In this document: positions 1 through 5,756 of the stretch, in pieces | How the letters are laid out: the number at the start of each line of letters is the position of its first letter | Numbering within the stretch: position 1 is the stretch's first letter | Assembly (NCBI GenBank): GCA_016209345.1 | Contig: JACQWH010000060.1 | Location: forward strand, 1-14,864 | DNA length: 14,864 nucleotides | Direction: 5' to 3' | Source: Candidatus Uhrbacteria bacterium | Lineage (GTDB): Bacteria > Patescibacteriota > Patescibacteriia > JACQRZ01 | The notes under the pieces: generated by a model | Databases searched by the model: none | Seen by the model: only the letters and a program-made list of their open reading frames with translations | What the model was told of the DNA's origin: nothing | Program-made: the position numbers and the translations under genes

Positions 1-69
1 AAACTGATCGAATTAGGGGTAATCGTGAAGTGCGGCAAGGGTAAGGCGACGTATTATAAGTTGAAATGA
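1..69 (+). CDS. C-terminal end of an unidentified protein (partial)
   Basis: The window opens inside an open frame that encodes 22 residues and ends at TGA (67-69). The tail reads LIELGVIVKCGKGKATYYKL, a basic-Gly-Lys-x-Thr-Tyr-Tyr wing like the last strand pair of winged-helix domains found at the C-terminus of Fic-family and related regulators. That resemblance is only suggestive because the rest of the gene lies outside the window. The first copy of the repeated start-site motif begins 9 bp after its stop. Confidence 0.5.
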   Translation, partial: KLIELGVIVKCGKGKATYYKLK

Positions 70-78
70 TTTTTTTAT

Positions 79-110
79 CCATTTAAATAGCACTTCAAGC
101 GGTGCCATGG
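79..110 (+). repeat. Start-junction motif, copy A
   Basis: This is the first of four copies of a motif of about 31 bp that runs into the start codon of the following gene. Shared blocks are CCATT, then AAATAG, then a two-base variable step, then CTTCAARCG, then RTGCC directly before ATGG. Copy A has CTTCAAGCGGTGCC in front of the ATG at 107. No Shine-Dalgarno sequence is present. The AT-rich block could act as a -10 element, which would give a very short leader. Confidence 0.7.
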
Positions 111-866
111 CACATAATTGCCATGAACAAAAGACATATTGTATGCGAACAGAGGCGACAAACTCAGTGGATGATAGCTCTATTGACCGTAAAGACATAG
201 AAGATAGATATGTTGTTGATTTTTTTGAGATGTCCGAAGCCGCAATGAATGAGCTCAAGCAATCAATAGCTGATCATGATGGACTTATCCGTATTTTTGT
301 ACACCCTAATTATATCGACAGATTTATTTTCGGGTAATGGTGACTACCTTAAACCGGAGTATAAACGCAAGATATTGAGCATGAAGAAAGGTATTCGCGC
401 AATAATCACATCCCCATCTTTAAAACGTCCGCCTGTAATAATTTTTGAAGAGGCAGAAGCTTTACAGAGATCAAAAGACGCGCTTCATTCCATGATTGCA
501 TCTTCGAGCCCCAACACGGCGTATATTATTCCGACATTTCGAGCATCCCCCTTGCCTTACATTGCCCATGGAAACGAAAAAGTGCCATCATTTGATAACT
601 TTGATGAGAAATGGCGATTATTAATTAGTAGATTTAAAAAGTTAGGGGTAAGGAGGATTATTATTGGCGGCTCTACGCTTGAAATGGGATTAAGTGAACA
701 AACAGTTGAAGGCAAGAGGGTAGTTCAATACAATCTTTGTCTCGGAACGGTAATTTCAATTCTCCAAAAAGAAAAAGAATTTGAGGTTGAACTATCAGAA
801 CTTGCAATCCCTCAATCTCGTTCAGATTTGATGAATTTACGAAAATCAATAAAAGAGAATGAATAG
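107..866 (+). pseudogene. Frameshifted gene of unknown function (two reading frames)
   Basis: Two overlapping frames appear to be one gene. The first runs from the ATG at 107 (placed by the start-junction motif) to TAA at 335-337. The second carries on as GNGDYLKPEYKRK and stops at 864-866. Joining them at the GGG at 332-334, by removing one base, gives about 252 residues without a gap: an acidic helical N-terminus (EMSEAAMNELKQSIADHDG), then an alpha/beta-looking segment with RAIITS, PPVIIFEEAEAL, RRIIIGGSTLEMG and YNLCLGTVISIL. I do not recognise the family and see no diagnostic catalytic motif. The frame break may be a real mutation or a one-base sequencing error in a G run. It is followed 49 bp later by copy B of the motif. 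Confidence 0.6.
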
Positions 867-914
867 ATCGGAATCCGATGATTTGAGGGTATAGAAAATA
901 TTCGAAAAAGCATT

Positions 915-945
915 CCATAAAATAGCGCTTCAAGCGGTGTCATGG
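915..945 (+). repeat. Start-junction motif, copy B
   Basis: The second copy has CCAT, AAAATAG, CGCTTCAAGCG and GTGTC before ATGG at 942. The core CGCTT-C-AAGCG is a perfect inverted repeat in this copy only. The ATG in the motif opens a frame of only 11 codons, ending at TAA 975-977, whereas the recognisable DUF2007 frame begins 23 bp later at 965 in another frame. The original start may therefore have been lost through an indel in the A run at 951-956. Confidence 0.65.
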
Positions 946-964
946 GGCGTAAAAAAGACATGCA

Positions 965-1162
965 ATGTCGGGCATAATACAAATAAAGGTATACAATTCA
1001 ATTAGTGAAGCTGAGCTTGCGAGGAATCTATTGAAGGAATGTGGTGTGGAAAGTATGGTAGAGAAGCTCGGAATTCAATTCCCCGGCGATATGGGAGATT
1101 CATACGGAGCAAAGCTGTTTGTTGGCAAAAATAATGTTGAGAGAGCTAAGGAAATTCTTTAG
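965..1162 (+). CDS. DUF2007-like small signalling/regulatory protein
   Basis: The 65-residue product has the DUF2007 (putative signal-transducing protein) layout: a first strand IIQIKVYNS, a helix SEAELARNLLKECG whose E-A-E-L/A-x-x-L pattern is typical, a strand after G-[VI]-E, a loop with Gly and Pro (GIQFPGDMG), then the second half GAKLFVGKNNVERAKEIL ending in the family's E-x-A-x-x-[IL]-L. Members are small ferredoxin-fold-like domains of unknown partner. The ATG at 965 is the first in frame, and a TAA lies in frame at 950-952. No clear ribosome binding site is visible. It sits between motif copies B and C as a cassette-sized unit. Confidence 0.75.
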   Translation: MSGIIQIKVYNSISEAELARNLLKECGVESMVEKLGIQFPGDMGDSYGAKLFVGKNNVERAKEIL

Positions 1163-1169
1163 ATTGATG

Positions 1170-1200
1170 CCATTAAATAGTGCTTCAAACGTAGCCAATG
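1170..1200 (+). repeat. Start-junction motif, copy C
   Basis: The third copy begins 7 bp after the DUF2007 stop: CCATTAAATAG, TGCTTCAAACG, TAGCC, and then AATG, with one extra A before the start codon compared with the other copies. The ATG at 1198 starts the HD-domain gene. The match to copy A in the first block is nearly exact, while the flanking genes share nothing. Confidence 0.7.
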
Positions 1201-1722
1201 AGGATAAATGAGAGTAACATGGAAACAGTATTGGGTGTCAAATTCGAAGAGGCGGTTCATCTGCTGGCAGAGCACCGGCCGGTTTCAGATGAGAAGAGCA
1301 GGAAGCCCGCCTTTTTCCACGATATTCGCGTTGGTGTTTATCTGTATGAAAAAAACTATTCAGACGCCATTGTCCTTGCGGGATTATTGCATGACGCAAT
1401 AGAATGGTATGGCATCGGTGAAGAAACGCTTCGGAAGGAATTTGGAGATGCAATTACAGATACCGTGGTCGCGTGCACGAAAGATGACACAATCAAAGAC
1501 CAAAAAAAGAAAATTGAAAAAATTATCAAGCAATGTGTTGCCGTAGGAAAGGATGCACTCATCGTAAAAGCGGCAGATATCATCGATAGCTATGCTTGGT
1601 ATACCAGAACCAAGAATGTTGCGGAGCTTACCTACTGTGACATGAATGCAACTGCACTATTTGAATATATGCCCAGCACGTTTCAAGATAAAATATTTGA
1701 CGAGTTAAGAAAGTTTCTGTAA
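1198..1722 (+). CDS. HD-domain phosphohydrolase, single-domain (p)ppGpp-hydrolase-like
   Basis: The 174-residue protein matches the N-terminal hydrolase domain of RelA/SpoT and small alarmone hydrolases (MESH1 type). It has His41 in FFHDIRVG, the HD pair His65-Asp66 in GLLHDAIEW, the FGDAITDTVVACTKD helix, and the last metal/substrate Asp127 in KAADIIDSY. No synthetase (RelA/SpoT NTP-transferase) or TGS domain follows, so if active it would degrade (p)ppGpp or a similar nucleotide using Mn2+. Other HD phosphohydrolases remain possible. The start at 1198 is chosen because motif copy C runs into it; Met8 (1219) is an alternative. About 160 bp of AT-rich DNA without a convincing gene follow. Confidence 0.8.
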   Translation: MRINESNMETVLGVKFEEAVHLLAEHRPVSDEKSRKPAFFHDIRVGVYLYEKNYSDAIVLAGLLHDAIEWYGIGEETLRKEFGDAITDTVVACTKDDTIKDQKKKIEKIIKQCVAVGKDALIVKAADIIDSYAWYTRTKNVAELTYCDMNATALFEYMPSTFQDKIFDELRKFL

Positions 1723-1880
1723 TCGTCATGAAAAAAAATGAAATAAAACTTGAGAGTGTAGAGAAATAGATTCCAGGTCATTTCTGAGTCAATTTTGTTC
1801 CAAAAAAGATGATGAATGCTACAGGATACCTAACGTATTCCGACAAATTCAGCGCTTTTTTGGGGCGAAATTGAGCAGAA

Positions 1881-2147
1881 ATGAGCCGGAAGAAAGTTGC
1901 ACCCGCTATTTCTCTACGCTCTCAACTTGGTATCTACCAACATTTCAAAGGCGAAACGGTTGAAGTGATAGCGTTTGCTCGTCATAGCGAAACCCTCGAG
2001 GAGATTGTTGTATACAAAACATTGTACGAGAATCGCACCTACGGCAAGGGCTCTGTCTGGATGCGCTCATTGAGCATGTTTACTGAGGCGGTGGAAGTTG
2101 GCGGCAGGAAGGTTCAGAGATTCCGTCTTGTAAGGGAGAATTCATAG
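1881..2147 (+). CDS. DUF1653 domain protein, copy 1
   Basis: The 88-residue product carries the complete DUF1653 signature: LGIYQHFKG near residue 17, VEVIAFARHSETLEEIVVYKTLYEN, GSVWMRSLSMFTEAVEV and QRFRLV. This is a small beta-rich domain common in bacteria whose biochemical role is not established. It is longer at the N-terminus (about 10 extra basic residues) than copy 2 at 3349-3591, to which it is about 70 percent identical over the shared domain (52 of 74 positions counted by eye). The start is the first in-frame ATG and has only a weak upstream GAG. The motif found before copy 2 is not recognisable here. Confidence 0.85.
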   Translation: MSRKKVAPAISLRSQLGIYQHFKGETVEVIAFARHSETLEEIVVYKTLYENRTYGKGSVWMRSLSMFTEAVEVGGRKVQRFRLVRENS

Positions 2148-2159
2148 AAGGATTTCTTT

Positions 2160-2177
2160 TGTTCGAGTTCACGAACA
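2160..2177. repeat. Small inverted repeat downstream of DUF1653 copy 1
   Basis: TGTTCG and CGAACA form a 6-bp perfect stem around a 6-base loop, 13 bp after the DUF1653 stop. No U-tract follows, so it is not a standard intrinsic terminator; it could be an mRNA 3' hairpin or a protein-binding site. At 2244-2265 there is also an 11-bp tandem direct repeat (ATTGARCATGG twice). Apart from these and the palindrome at 2283-2330, I see no gene in 2148-2400. Confidence 0.4.
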
Positions 2178-2282
2178 TCATTGATATATTACAAGATGTT
2201 GCGTAAGATGGTATGTTGATTCTTTCATTGTTTCACTTTGAACATTGAGCATGGATTGAACATGGAATGTGGATTGAAATAT

Positions 2283-2330
2283 TCCCTCTGTGCGTAAAAT
2301 ATGCTATAGCATATTTTACGCACAGAGGGA
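2283..2330. repeat. Perfect 48-bp palindrome with no spacer
   Basis: Bases 2283-2306 are the exact reverse complement of 2307-2330 (24 + 24 bp, central GCTATAGC, outer ends TCCCTC and GAGGGA). The next pair outward does not match. There is no U-tract, so it is not a typical terminator. It lies between DUF1653 copy 1 and the promoter of the toxin-antitoxin pair. Possible origins are a cruciform or dimer-binding site, two abutting terminal inverted repeats left by a transposon, or a fold-back assembly artefact. Confidence 0.9.
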
Positions 2331-2401
2331 GATACGACCCTTTTCACCATGGTTCCGAGTCCTTCTTTACTGTCACCTGTATCATGGACCAGTGCAGCCG
2401 C

Positions 2402-2430
2402 TTGTTATTAAGGAAATTTTTTGCTATACT
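2402..2430 (+). promoter_or_regulatory. Promoter of the abiE-type toxin-antitoxin operon
   Basis: TTGTTA (2402-2407) and TATACT (2425-2430) are separated by 17 bp, with an extended -10 TGC directly before TATACT. The sequence AGGAG at 2436-2440 and the ATG at 2452 follow in the expected order. Confidence 0.7.
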
Positions 2431-2451
2431 ACCCTAGGAGACAGATTCATT

Positions 2452-2715
2452 ATGATCAAAAAATCGCAAAAAGGTATCTGGGAAACAGACGTGCAAACGA
2501 TCAATCTTTCAAATCCGAAAGTGCTTAAATGGTATGTAGAACGAAAGATTGAAGCAGGCGACTGGGGGGCGCTTGATCGTACGACCCTTGCGCCGATGCT
2601 TGGGAAACTTTCAATCGATGTTCGCGTTAAGTCGTTGCTCCGAGATTTTTTATCCAGCCATGGACATTCTCACAGACAATCACCGCCGCATCCTCGTCGC
2701 GCTTGGAAAAAGTAA
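2452..2715 (+). CDS. Small putative antitoxin overlapping AbiEii toxin gene
   Basis: The ATG at 2452 has AGGAG 11 bp upstream and a good promoter just ahead. This start is preferred to the one inside the palindrome at 2290, because the residues between them read as untranslated sequence. The 87-residue product begins with the segment KGIWETDVQTINLSNPKVLKWYVERK and has a compact helical core (KIEAGDW, LDRTTLAPMLGKL, VKSLLRDFL), which resembles the small proteins encoded just before AbiEii genes in CPR genomes. It is not the usual winged-helix AbiEi. Its last 18 or so residues (SHGHSHRQSPP onward) are read out of frame across the start of the toxin gene and look like an accidental extension caused by loss of the original stop. 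Antitoxin function is inferred from position. Confidence 0.65.
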   Translation: MIKKSQKGIWETDVQTINLSNPKVLKWYVERKIEAGDWGALDRTTLAPMLGKLSIDVRVKSLLRDFLSSHGHSHRQSPPHPRRAWKK

Positions 2716-3328
2716 ACTTGTCAAAGACATCTATTTTACTGGCGGTACGCTTTTGTCATACCATTATCTTCAACATCGATACTCACTCGATATTGATGTT
2801 TTCTCTGATGATCTTTTAGATGATATTTTAGTCACAAAGACGATGCAAGATATTTCAAAAGAAGTTGGTGCTAAGAAATTGCGTTATGTACGATACCCGA
2901 GCAGATGGCAGTATTTCTTTGAATTTCAAAAAACCGAAATAAAATGCGACATTGTCTATTTTCCCTTTCCAAAAGCGGACAAAAGAATCAAGATCAATGA
3001 GTTTAATCTGCTTGGTGATTCTTTGCTCGATATTGCCATTAATAAAGTCCACGCATGTTTTGAGCGTGAAGCGCCGCGTGATGCGTTTGATCTCTATGCG
3101 ATTCTTTATAAAAAAAAGTGGACACTCCCATCGTTGATAGCTGGCGTAGAAAAAAAATTCGGAACATCCATTGATCTCGTACATCTTATTGCACGATTGA
3201 TGGCATCACTTGAGCTTATAGATGAAATGCAGCCGCTCTTCATCGGAATTCCTCCGAAAAAAAATGTGATGCAAGAGTATTTTAAATCAATTTCAACGCA
3301 GTATCTCAAAAAGAATCTTTCTGTTTAA
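2660..3328 (+). CDS. AbiEii/AbiGii-type nucleotidyltransferase toxin
   Basis: The 222-residue product has the DUF1814/AbiEii nucleotidyltransferase motifs: FTGGT (residues 27-30) followed by SLDIDVFS with metal ligands Asp44 and Asp46, a third acidic strand at CDIVYF (Asp97), and the helix AINKVHACFEREAPRDAFDLYAI with Lys129, Arg140, Asp141 and Asp144. AbiEii (MenA-like) toxins transfer nucleotides to RNA or other acceptors and stop growth until neutralised; the family acts in phage abortive infection. The start at 2660 gives the family N-terminus (MDILTDNHRRIL); an upstream ATG at 2549 would add 37 residues read from another gene. The gene overlaps the antitoxin candidate by 56 bp, suggesting translational coupling. 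Its stop codon lies inside motif copy D. Confidence 0.85.
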   Translation: MDILTDNHRRILVALGKSKLVKDIYFTGGTLLSYHYLQHRYSLDIDVFSDDLLDDILVTKTMQDISKEVGAKKLRYVRYPSRWQYFFEFQKTEIKCDIVYFPFPKADKRIKINEFNLLGDSLLDIAINKVHACFEREAPRDAFDLYAILYKKKWTLPSLIAGVEKKFGTSIDLVHLIARLMASLELIDEMQPLFIGIPPKKNVMQEYFKSISTQYLKKNLSV

Positions 3329-3352
3329 AGAGTACTTCAAACGATGCCATGG
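3321..3352 (+). repeat. Start-junction motif, copy D
   Basis: The fourth copy is CTGTTTAAAGAG, TACTTCAAACG, ATGCC and then ATGG at 3349. It contains the TAA stop of abiEii (3326-3328) and ends in the start codon of the second DUF1653 gene, so it forms the complete junction between two unrelated genes. The first block is more diverged than in copies A to C. Confidence 0.65.
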
Positions 3353-3591
3353 GCACTAGAGATATAAAACTTGGAATCTACGAACACTACAAAGGTGGGC
3401 GCGTAGAAGTAATAGCTCTTGCGTACCATAGTGAAGCCCTTGAAGAGATGGTTGTATATAAAACACTCTATGAGAATCGAACGCACGGAAAGGGATCCGT
3501 TTGGGTTCGTCCATTGGGCATGTTTACTGAAACAGTAGAAGTCGATGGTACGAAGATTCAAAGGTTTCGTTTTATAGATGAGGAAGCATAG
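3349..3591 (+). CDS. DUF1653 domain protein, copy 2
   Basis: The 80-residue DUF1653 protein has the full signature: KLGIYEHYKGGRVEVIALAYHSE, LEEMVVYKTLYENR, GSVWVRPLGMFTETVEVDG and QRFRFI. It is paralogous to the protein at 1881-2147 and differs mainly in its shorter N-terminus. Its start codon is the ATG of motif copy D. It is the first gene of the tight downstream operon, with 5 bp between its stop and the permease start; an AGGA within its last codons (3581-3584) can serve as the permease ribosome binding site. Molecular function is not established for this family. Confidence 0.85.
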   Translation: MGTRDIKLGIYEHYKGGRVEVIALAYHSEALEEMVVYKTLYENRTHGKGSVWVRPLGMFTETVEVDGTKIQRFRFIDEEA

Positions 3592-3596
3592 TATTC

Positions 3597-4463
3597 ATGG
3601 GTATTATATTCGCATTCATTGCGCTGGTGTCGTGGGGCTTTGGTGATTTTCTCATTCAGCGCAGCGCGCGGAAATTTGGGGACGCTATTGCGCTTTTTTG
3701 CGTGACAGCTTTTGCGGGAATCGTGTTATTCCCCTTTGTTTTTCGAGATATTTTTTCGCTTCTTGTCGCGGGGGATCTGGGAACGATTGCCTTGCTTGTC
3801 CTGACAACGGCGGTTATTTTCGTGGCGTCGGTGTTCGACTTTGAAGCCCTGCGCATTGGCAAACTTTCCGCCATCGAGCCAATCTATGCGTTTGAAATTA
3901 TTATCACCGCATCGCTCAGCGCCCTGATTATCAAGGAACAGCTGAATTATCTTCAAATGTTTCTTGTGTTCTTGGTGGTCGTGGGTATTATGCTGGTATC
4001 GTTAAAAAGTTTTTCTCATCTTAAAACAATAACGTGGGAAAGGGGCGTGGTATATGCCATCATTGCGACGCTTGCCATGGGAAGCGCAAACTTTCTCTTT
4101 GGTGTGGGGTCGCGTGAGTCACATCCTCTTTTGGTAAACTGGTTTACCAGTTTTGGCATGGCCGGCGTTCTTTTGATATATATTATTCGGACAGGGAAAT
4201 GGCAGCTTCTGAAAAATGATTTGAAAAAATACGCCCCGCTTCTTTTCGGCGTTAGCATTATTGACAATATCGCGTGGGTCGCATTTGCCTATAGCACACT
4301 TTTCATACCGATAGCGATTGCCACAAGCATCAGCGAAAGTTATATTGTCCTTGCGGCGCTCCTTGGGTTGACAGTAAACAAGGAAAAACTAAAATTTCAT
4401 CAGTATGTTGGTCTGACGGTTACACCTTTTGCCGCCATTCTATTGTCGGTGACATTGAAATAG
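3597..4463 (+). CDS. EamA/DMT-superfamily permease
   Basis: The 288-residue protein consists of about ten hydrophobic helices in two halves of five, the classic EamA duplication. The first half begins GIIFAFIALVSWGFGDFLIQRSARK and holds the family's SAIEPIYAFEIIITASLSALIIKEQL, with its Pro and terminal Glu near the end of helix 4; the second half begins GVVYAIIATLAMGSANFLFGVG and ends with a matching helix-Asn-Lys-Glu-Lys turn (LLGLTVNKEKLKFHQYVGL). DMT transporters move metabolites such as amino acids, sugars, nucleotide precursors or choline (LicB). The substrate cannot be told from sequence. The downstream kinase and nucleotidyltransferase suggest that the imported molecule is phosphorylated and activated. 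Confidence 0.85.
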   Translation: MGIIFAFIALVSWGFGDFLIQRSARKFGDAIALFCVTAFAGIVLFPFVFRDIFSLLVAGDLGTIALLVLTTAVIFVASVFDFEALRIGKLSAIEPIYAFEIIITASLSALIIKEQLNYLQMFLVFLVVVGIMLVSLKSFSHLKTITWERGVVYAIIATLAMGSANFLFGVGSRESHPLLVNWFTSFGMAGVLLIYIIRTGKWQLLKNDLKKYAPLLFGVSIIDNIAWVAFAYSTLFIPIAIATSISESYIVLAALLGLTVNKEKLKFHQYVGLTVTPFAAILLSVTLK

Positions 4464-4467
4464 TGTT

Positions 4468-5160
4468 ATGAGATACTTTGAGACACCCTATAAAAATACT
4501 GTATTGAAAGGCACTATCTACGGATCGACAGATCCACGGGTATTTTGTATTCATGGCGCGTCAGAGACGGGGTCTGTGCGTTTCGACATGCTGCGCCATC
4601 ATCTTGCAAGGGTTGGCATTGCGTCTGCCGCGTTTGATTTTATCGGTGCAGGGCAGACGGGCGGGGATATGTCAGGAAGAATACTCGAGGATCGTTTGAG
4701 CCAAGCCAGGGCAGTGGTGGGTAGCATTCATCTTCAGAAACCGCTTATTATTATTGGATTGGGTATGGGTGCCGATACCGCCCTGCGTCTCACTCAATAC
4801 TATCCAACAAGCACGCTGATATTGTGTGTACCTGCTTTTTTCCCCGAAGATATTTTGGCACCATTCGAGATTGATTTTTGTCAAGCATTGCAAAATGAGA
4901 GCGACCGCAAGGAGTCGCGCGCGTGGGATATCCTCCGTGAGTTTTCCGGATCGCTTTTTGTGATTGGGGCCGAACACGATCAGTACGCTCCAGAAGGAAT
5001 CTATGATATGATCGACCAAGTAACACCAAACGTGAAATACAAGGAGCTCTATACTATTCCCGGAGCACCGCATAGAATCCTTCCATACCTCAGTGATCAC
5101 CCCGCTCAATTTGCGGAAGTGTTTGAAAGGGTTTATCATGCAATCATACACTCGCAATGA
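4468..5160 (+). CDS. Alpha/beta-hydrolase-fold protein with missing nucleophile serine
   Basis: The 230-residue product has the alpha/beta-hydrolase landmarks in order: oxyanion loop VFCIHGASE (HG at 29-30), AAFDFIGAGQTGG (57-66, equivalent to DxxGxGxS), nucleophile elbow IIGLGMGADTA, acid Asp171 in VIGAEHDQYAP, and His202 in PGAPHRI. In the elbow the expected Gly-x-Ser-x-Gly is Gly97-Leu-Gly99-Met-Gly101, so the catalytic Ser is Gly. The codon at 4762-4764 is GGT, one transition away from AGT (Ser). Asp and His are kept, so this is either a recent inactivation, a non-hydrolytic role, or a base-calling error. It starts 4 bp after the permease stop and its stop overlaps the next start (ATGA). 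Confidence 0.8.
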   Translation: MRYFETPYKNTVLKGTIYGSTDPRVFCIHGASETGSVRFDMLRHHLARVGIASAAFDFIGAGQTGGDMSGRILEDRLSQARAVVGSIHLQKPLIIIGLGMGADTALRLTQYYPTSTLILCVPAFFPEDILAPFEIDFCQALQNESDRKESRAWDILREFSGSLFVIGAEHDQYAPEGIYDMIDQVTPNVKYKELYTIPGAPHRILPYLSDHPAQFAEVFERVYHAIIHSQ

Positions 5161-5720
5161 CTATGATAAAACAACATGCGCAAAAACCGATTCTCTTCGC
5201 GACGCTTGGGTTTCCCGGATCGGGGAAGACCTACTTTTCGCGCAAGTTTTCCAAGGAATTCCATATTCTGCACCTCAACAGCGATCGGATTCGAAAGGCG
5301 ATGTTCAAAGAGCCAAAGTATACGCAGTATGAGAATAACTATCTTTTTGCAACAATGGATGCGTTGGCAGAAGATGCCCTACGAAACGGTATCAGTGTCA
5401 TCTATGATGCCAACTCATCATTGAGGATCTATCGGAAGAGAATGATACAGATGGTAAAAAGTTATGGCGCGCGTTTTTTTCTTTTGCGTTTTCAAACGCC
5501 CGTCTCGGTTGCCAAAAAACGTCTCGGAACGCGCAAGCGGTGTACGCGAAAGGTATGTCAGGATTTTCACCCCCCGATACCGATGAAAGAACTTTTTCGC
5601 CTTAAAGATCAAATTGAAGAGCCAACGTCAAACGAACCAACTATTTTTATCATCGGTACCGACACCTACGCAAGACAGAGGAATGCAGTGATAGGTGCGC
5701 TTAAAAATCGAGAGTGGTGA
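5157..5720 (+). CDS. P-loop kinase of the AAA_33/zeta-toxin/polynucleotide-kinase-like type
   Basis: The 187-residue protein has Walker A GFPGSGKT (18-25) after a hydrophobic strand, then HLNSDRIRK with Asp43-Arg44 (the D-x-x-R substrate/phosphate-binding feature of AAA_33 kinases), a second strand SVIYDAN with Asp84, and an Arg-rich lid (IYRKRMIQM, KKRLGTRKRCTRK). Relatives phosphorylate small molecules or nucleic-acid ends (gluconokinase, chloramphenicol phosphotransferase, T4 PNK, zeta toxin). No partner antitoxin is visible. Translation is coupled to the hydrolase by an ATGA overlap. In this operon a small-molecule kinase acting between the permease and the nucleotidyltransferase is more likely than a toxin. 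Substrate unknown. Confidence 0.75.
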   Translation: MTMIKQHAQKPILFATLGFPGSGKTYFSRKFSKEFHILHLNSDRIRKAMFKEPKYTQYENNYLFATMDALAEDALRNGISVIYDANSSLRIYRKRMIQMVKSYGARFFLLRFQTPVSVAKKRLGTRKRCTRKVCQDFHPPIPMKELFRLKDQIEEPTSNEPTIFIIGTDTYARQRNAVIGALKNREW

Positions 5721-5756
5721 AAAATAAAAAAAACAGACCCTTACAGCAAACACACT

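Noticed and set aside
320..340. Programmed ribosomal frameshift in the 107-866 gene
   Set aside because: There is no slippery heptamer with a downstream pseudoknot that I can see; a plain indel at the GGG is simpler.
1764..1785. Possible fifth and sixth degenerate copies of the start motif (AAATAG...GGTCAT at 1764-1781 and AGCGCTT...GGGGCG at 1852-1866)
   Set aside because: Similarity needs gaps and is limited to the common AAATAG or GCGCTT words. Neither ends at the start codon of a gene.
2160..2177. tRNA T-arm look-alike (GTTCGAGTTC)
   Set aside because: No acceptor, D or anticodon arms surround it; it is explained as a simple hairpin.
2240..2400. Minus-strand open frame reading AALVHDTGDSKEGLGTMVKR through the palindrome
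   Set aside because: It begins right after an in-frame stop, has no start with a ribosome binding site, and matches no family I recognise. It could be a gene remnant but cannot be supported.
2290..2451. N-terminal extension of the antitoxin candidate from the Met inside the palindrome
   Set aside because: The extension is encoded by palindrome and promoter DNA and is rich in Cys/Phe/Tyr. A ribosome binding site and promoter support the start at 2452.
79..3352. Integron attC sites as the explanation for the repeated motif
   Set aside because: The motif lacks GTTRRRY/RYYYAAC core sites, the imperfect CTT-C-AAG symmetry is only about 11 bp and is perfect in one copy, and no tyrosine integrase is present in the window.
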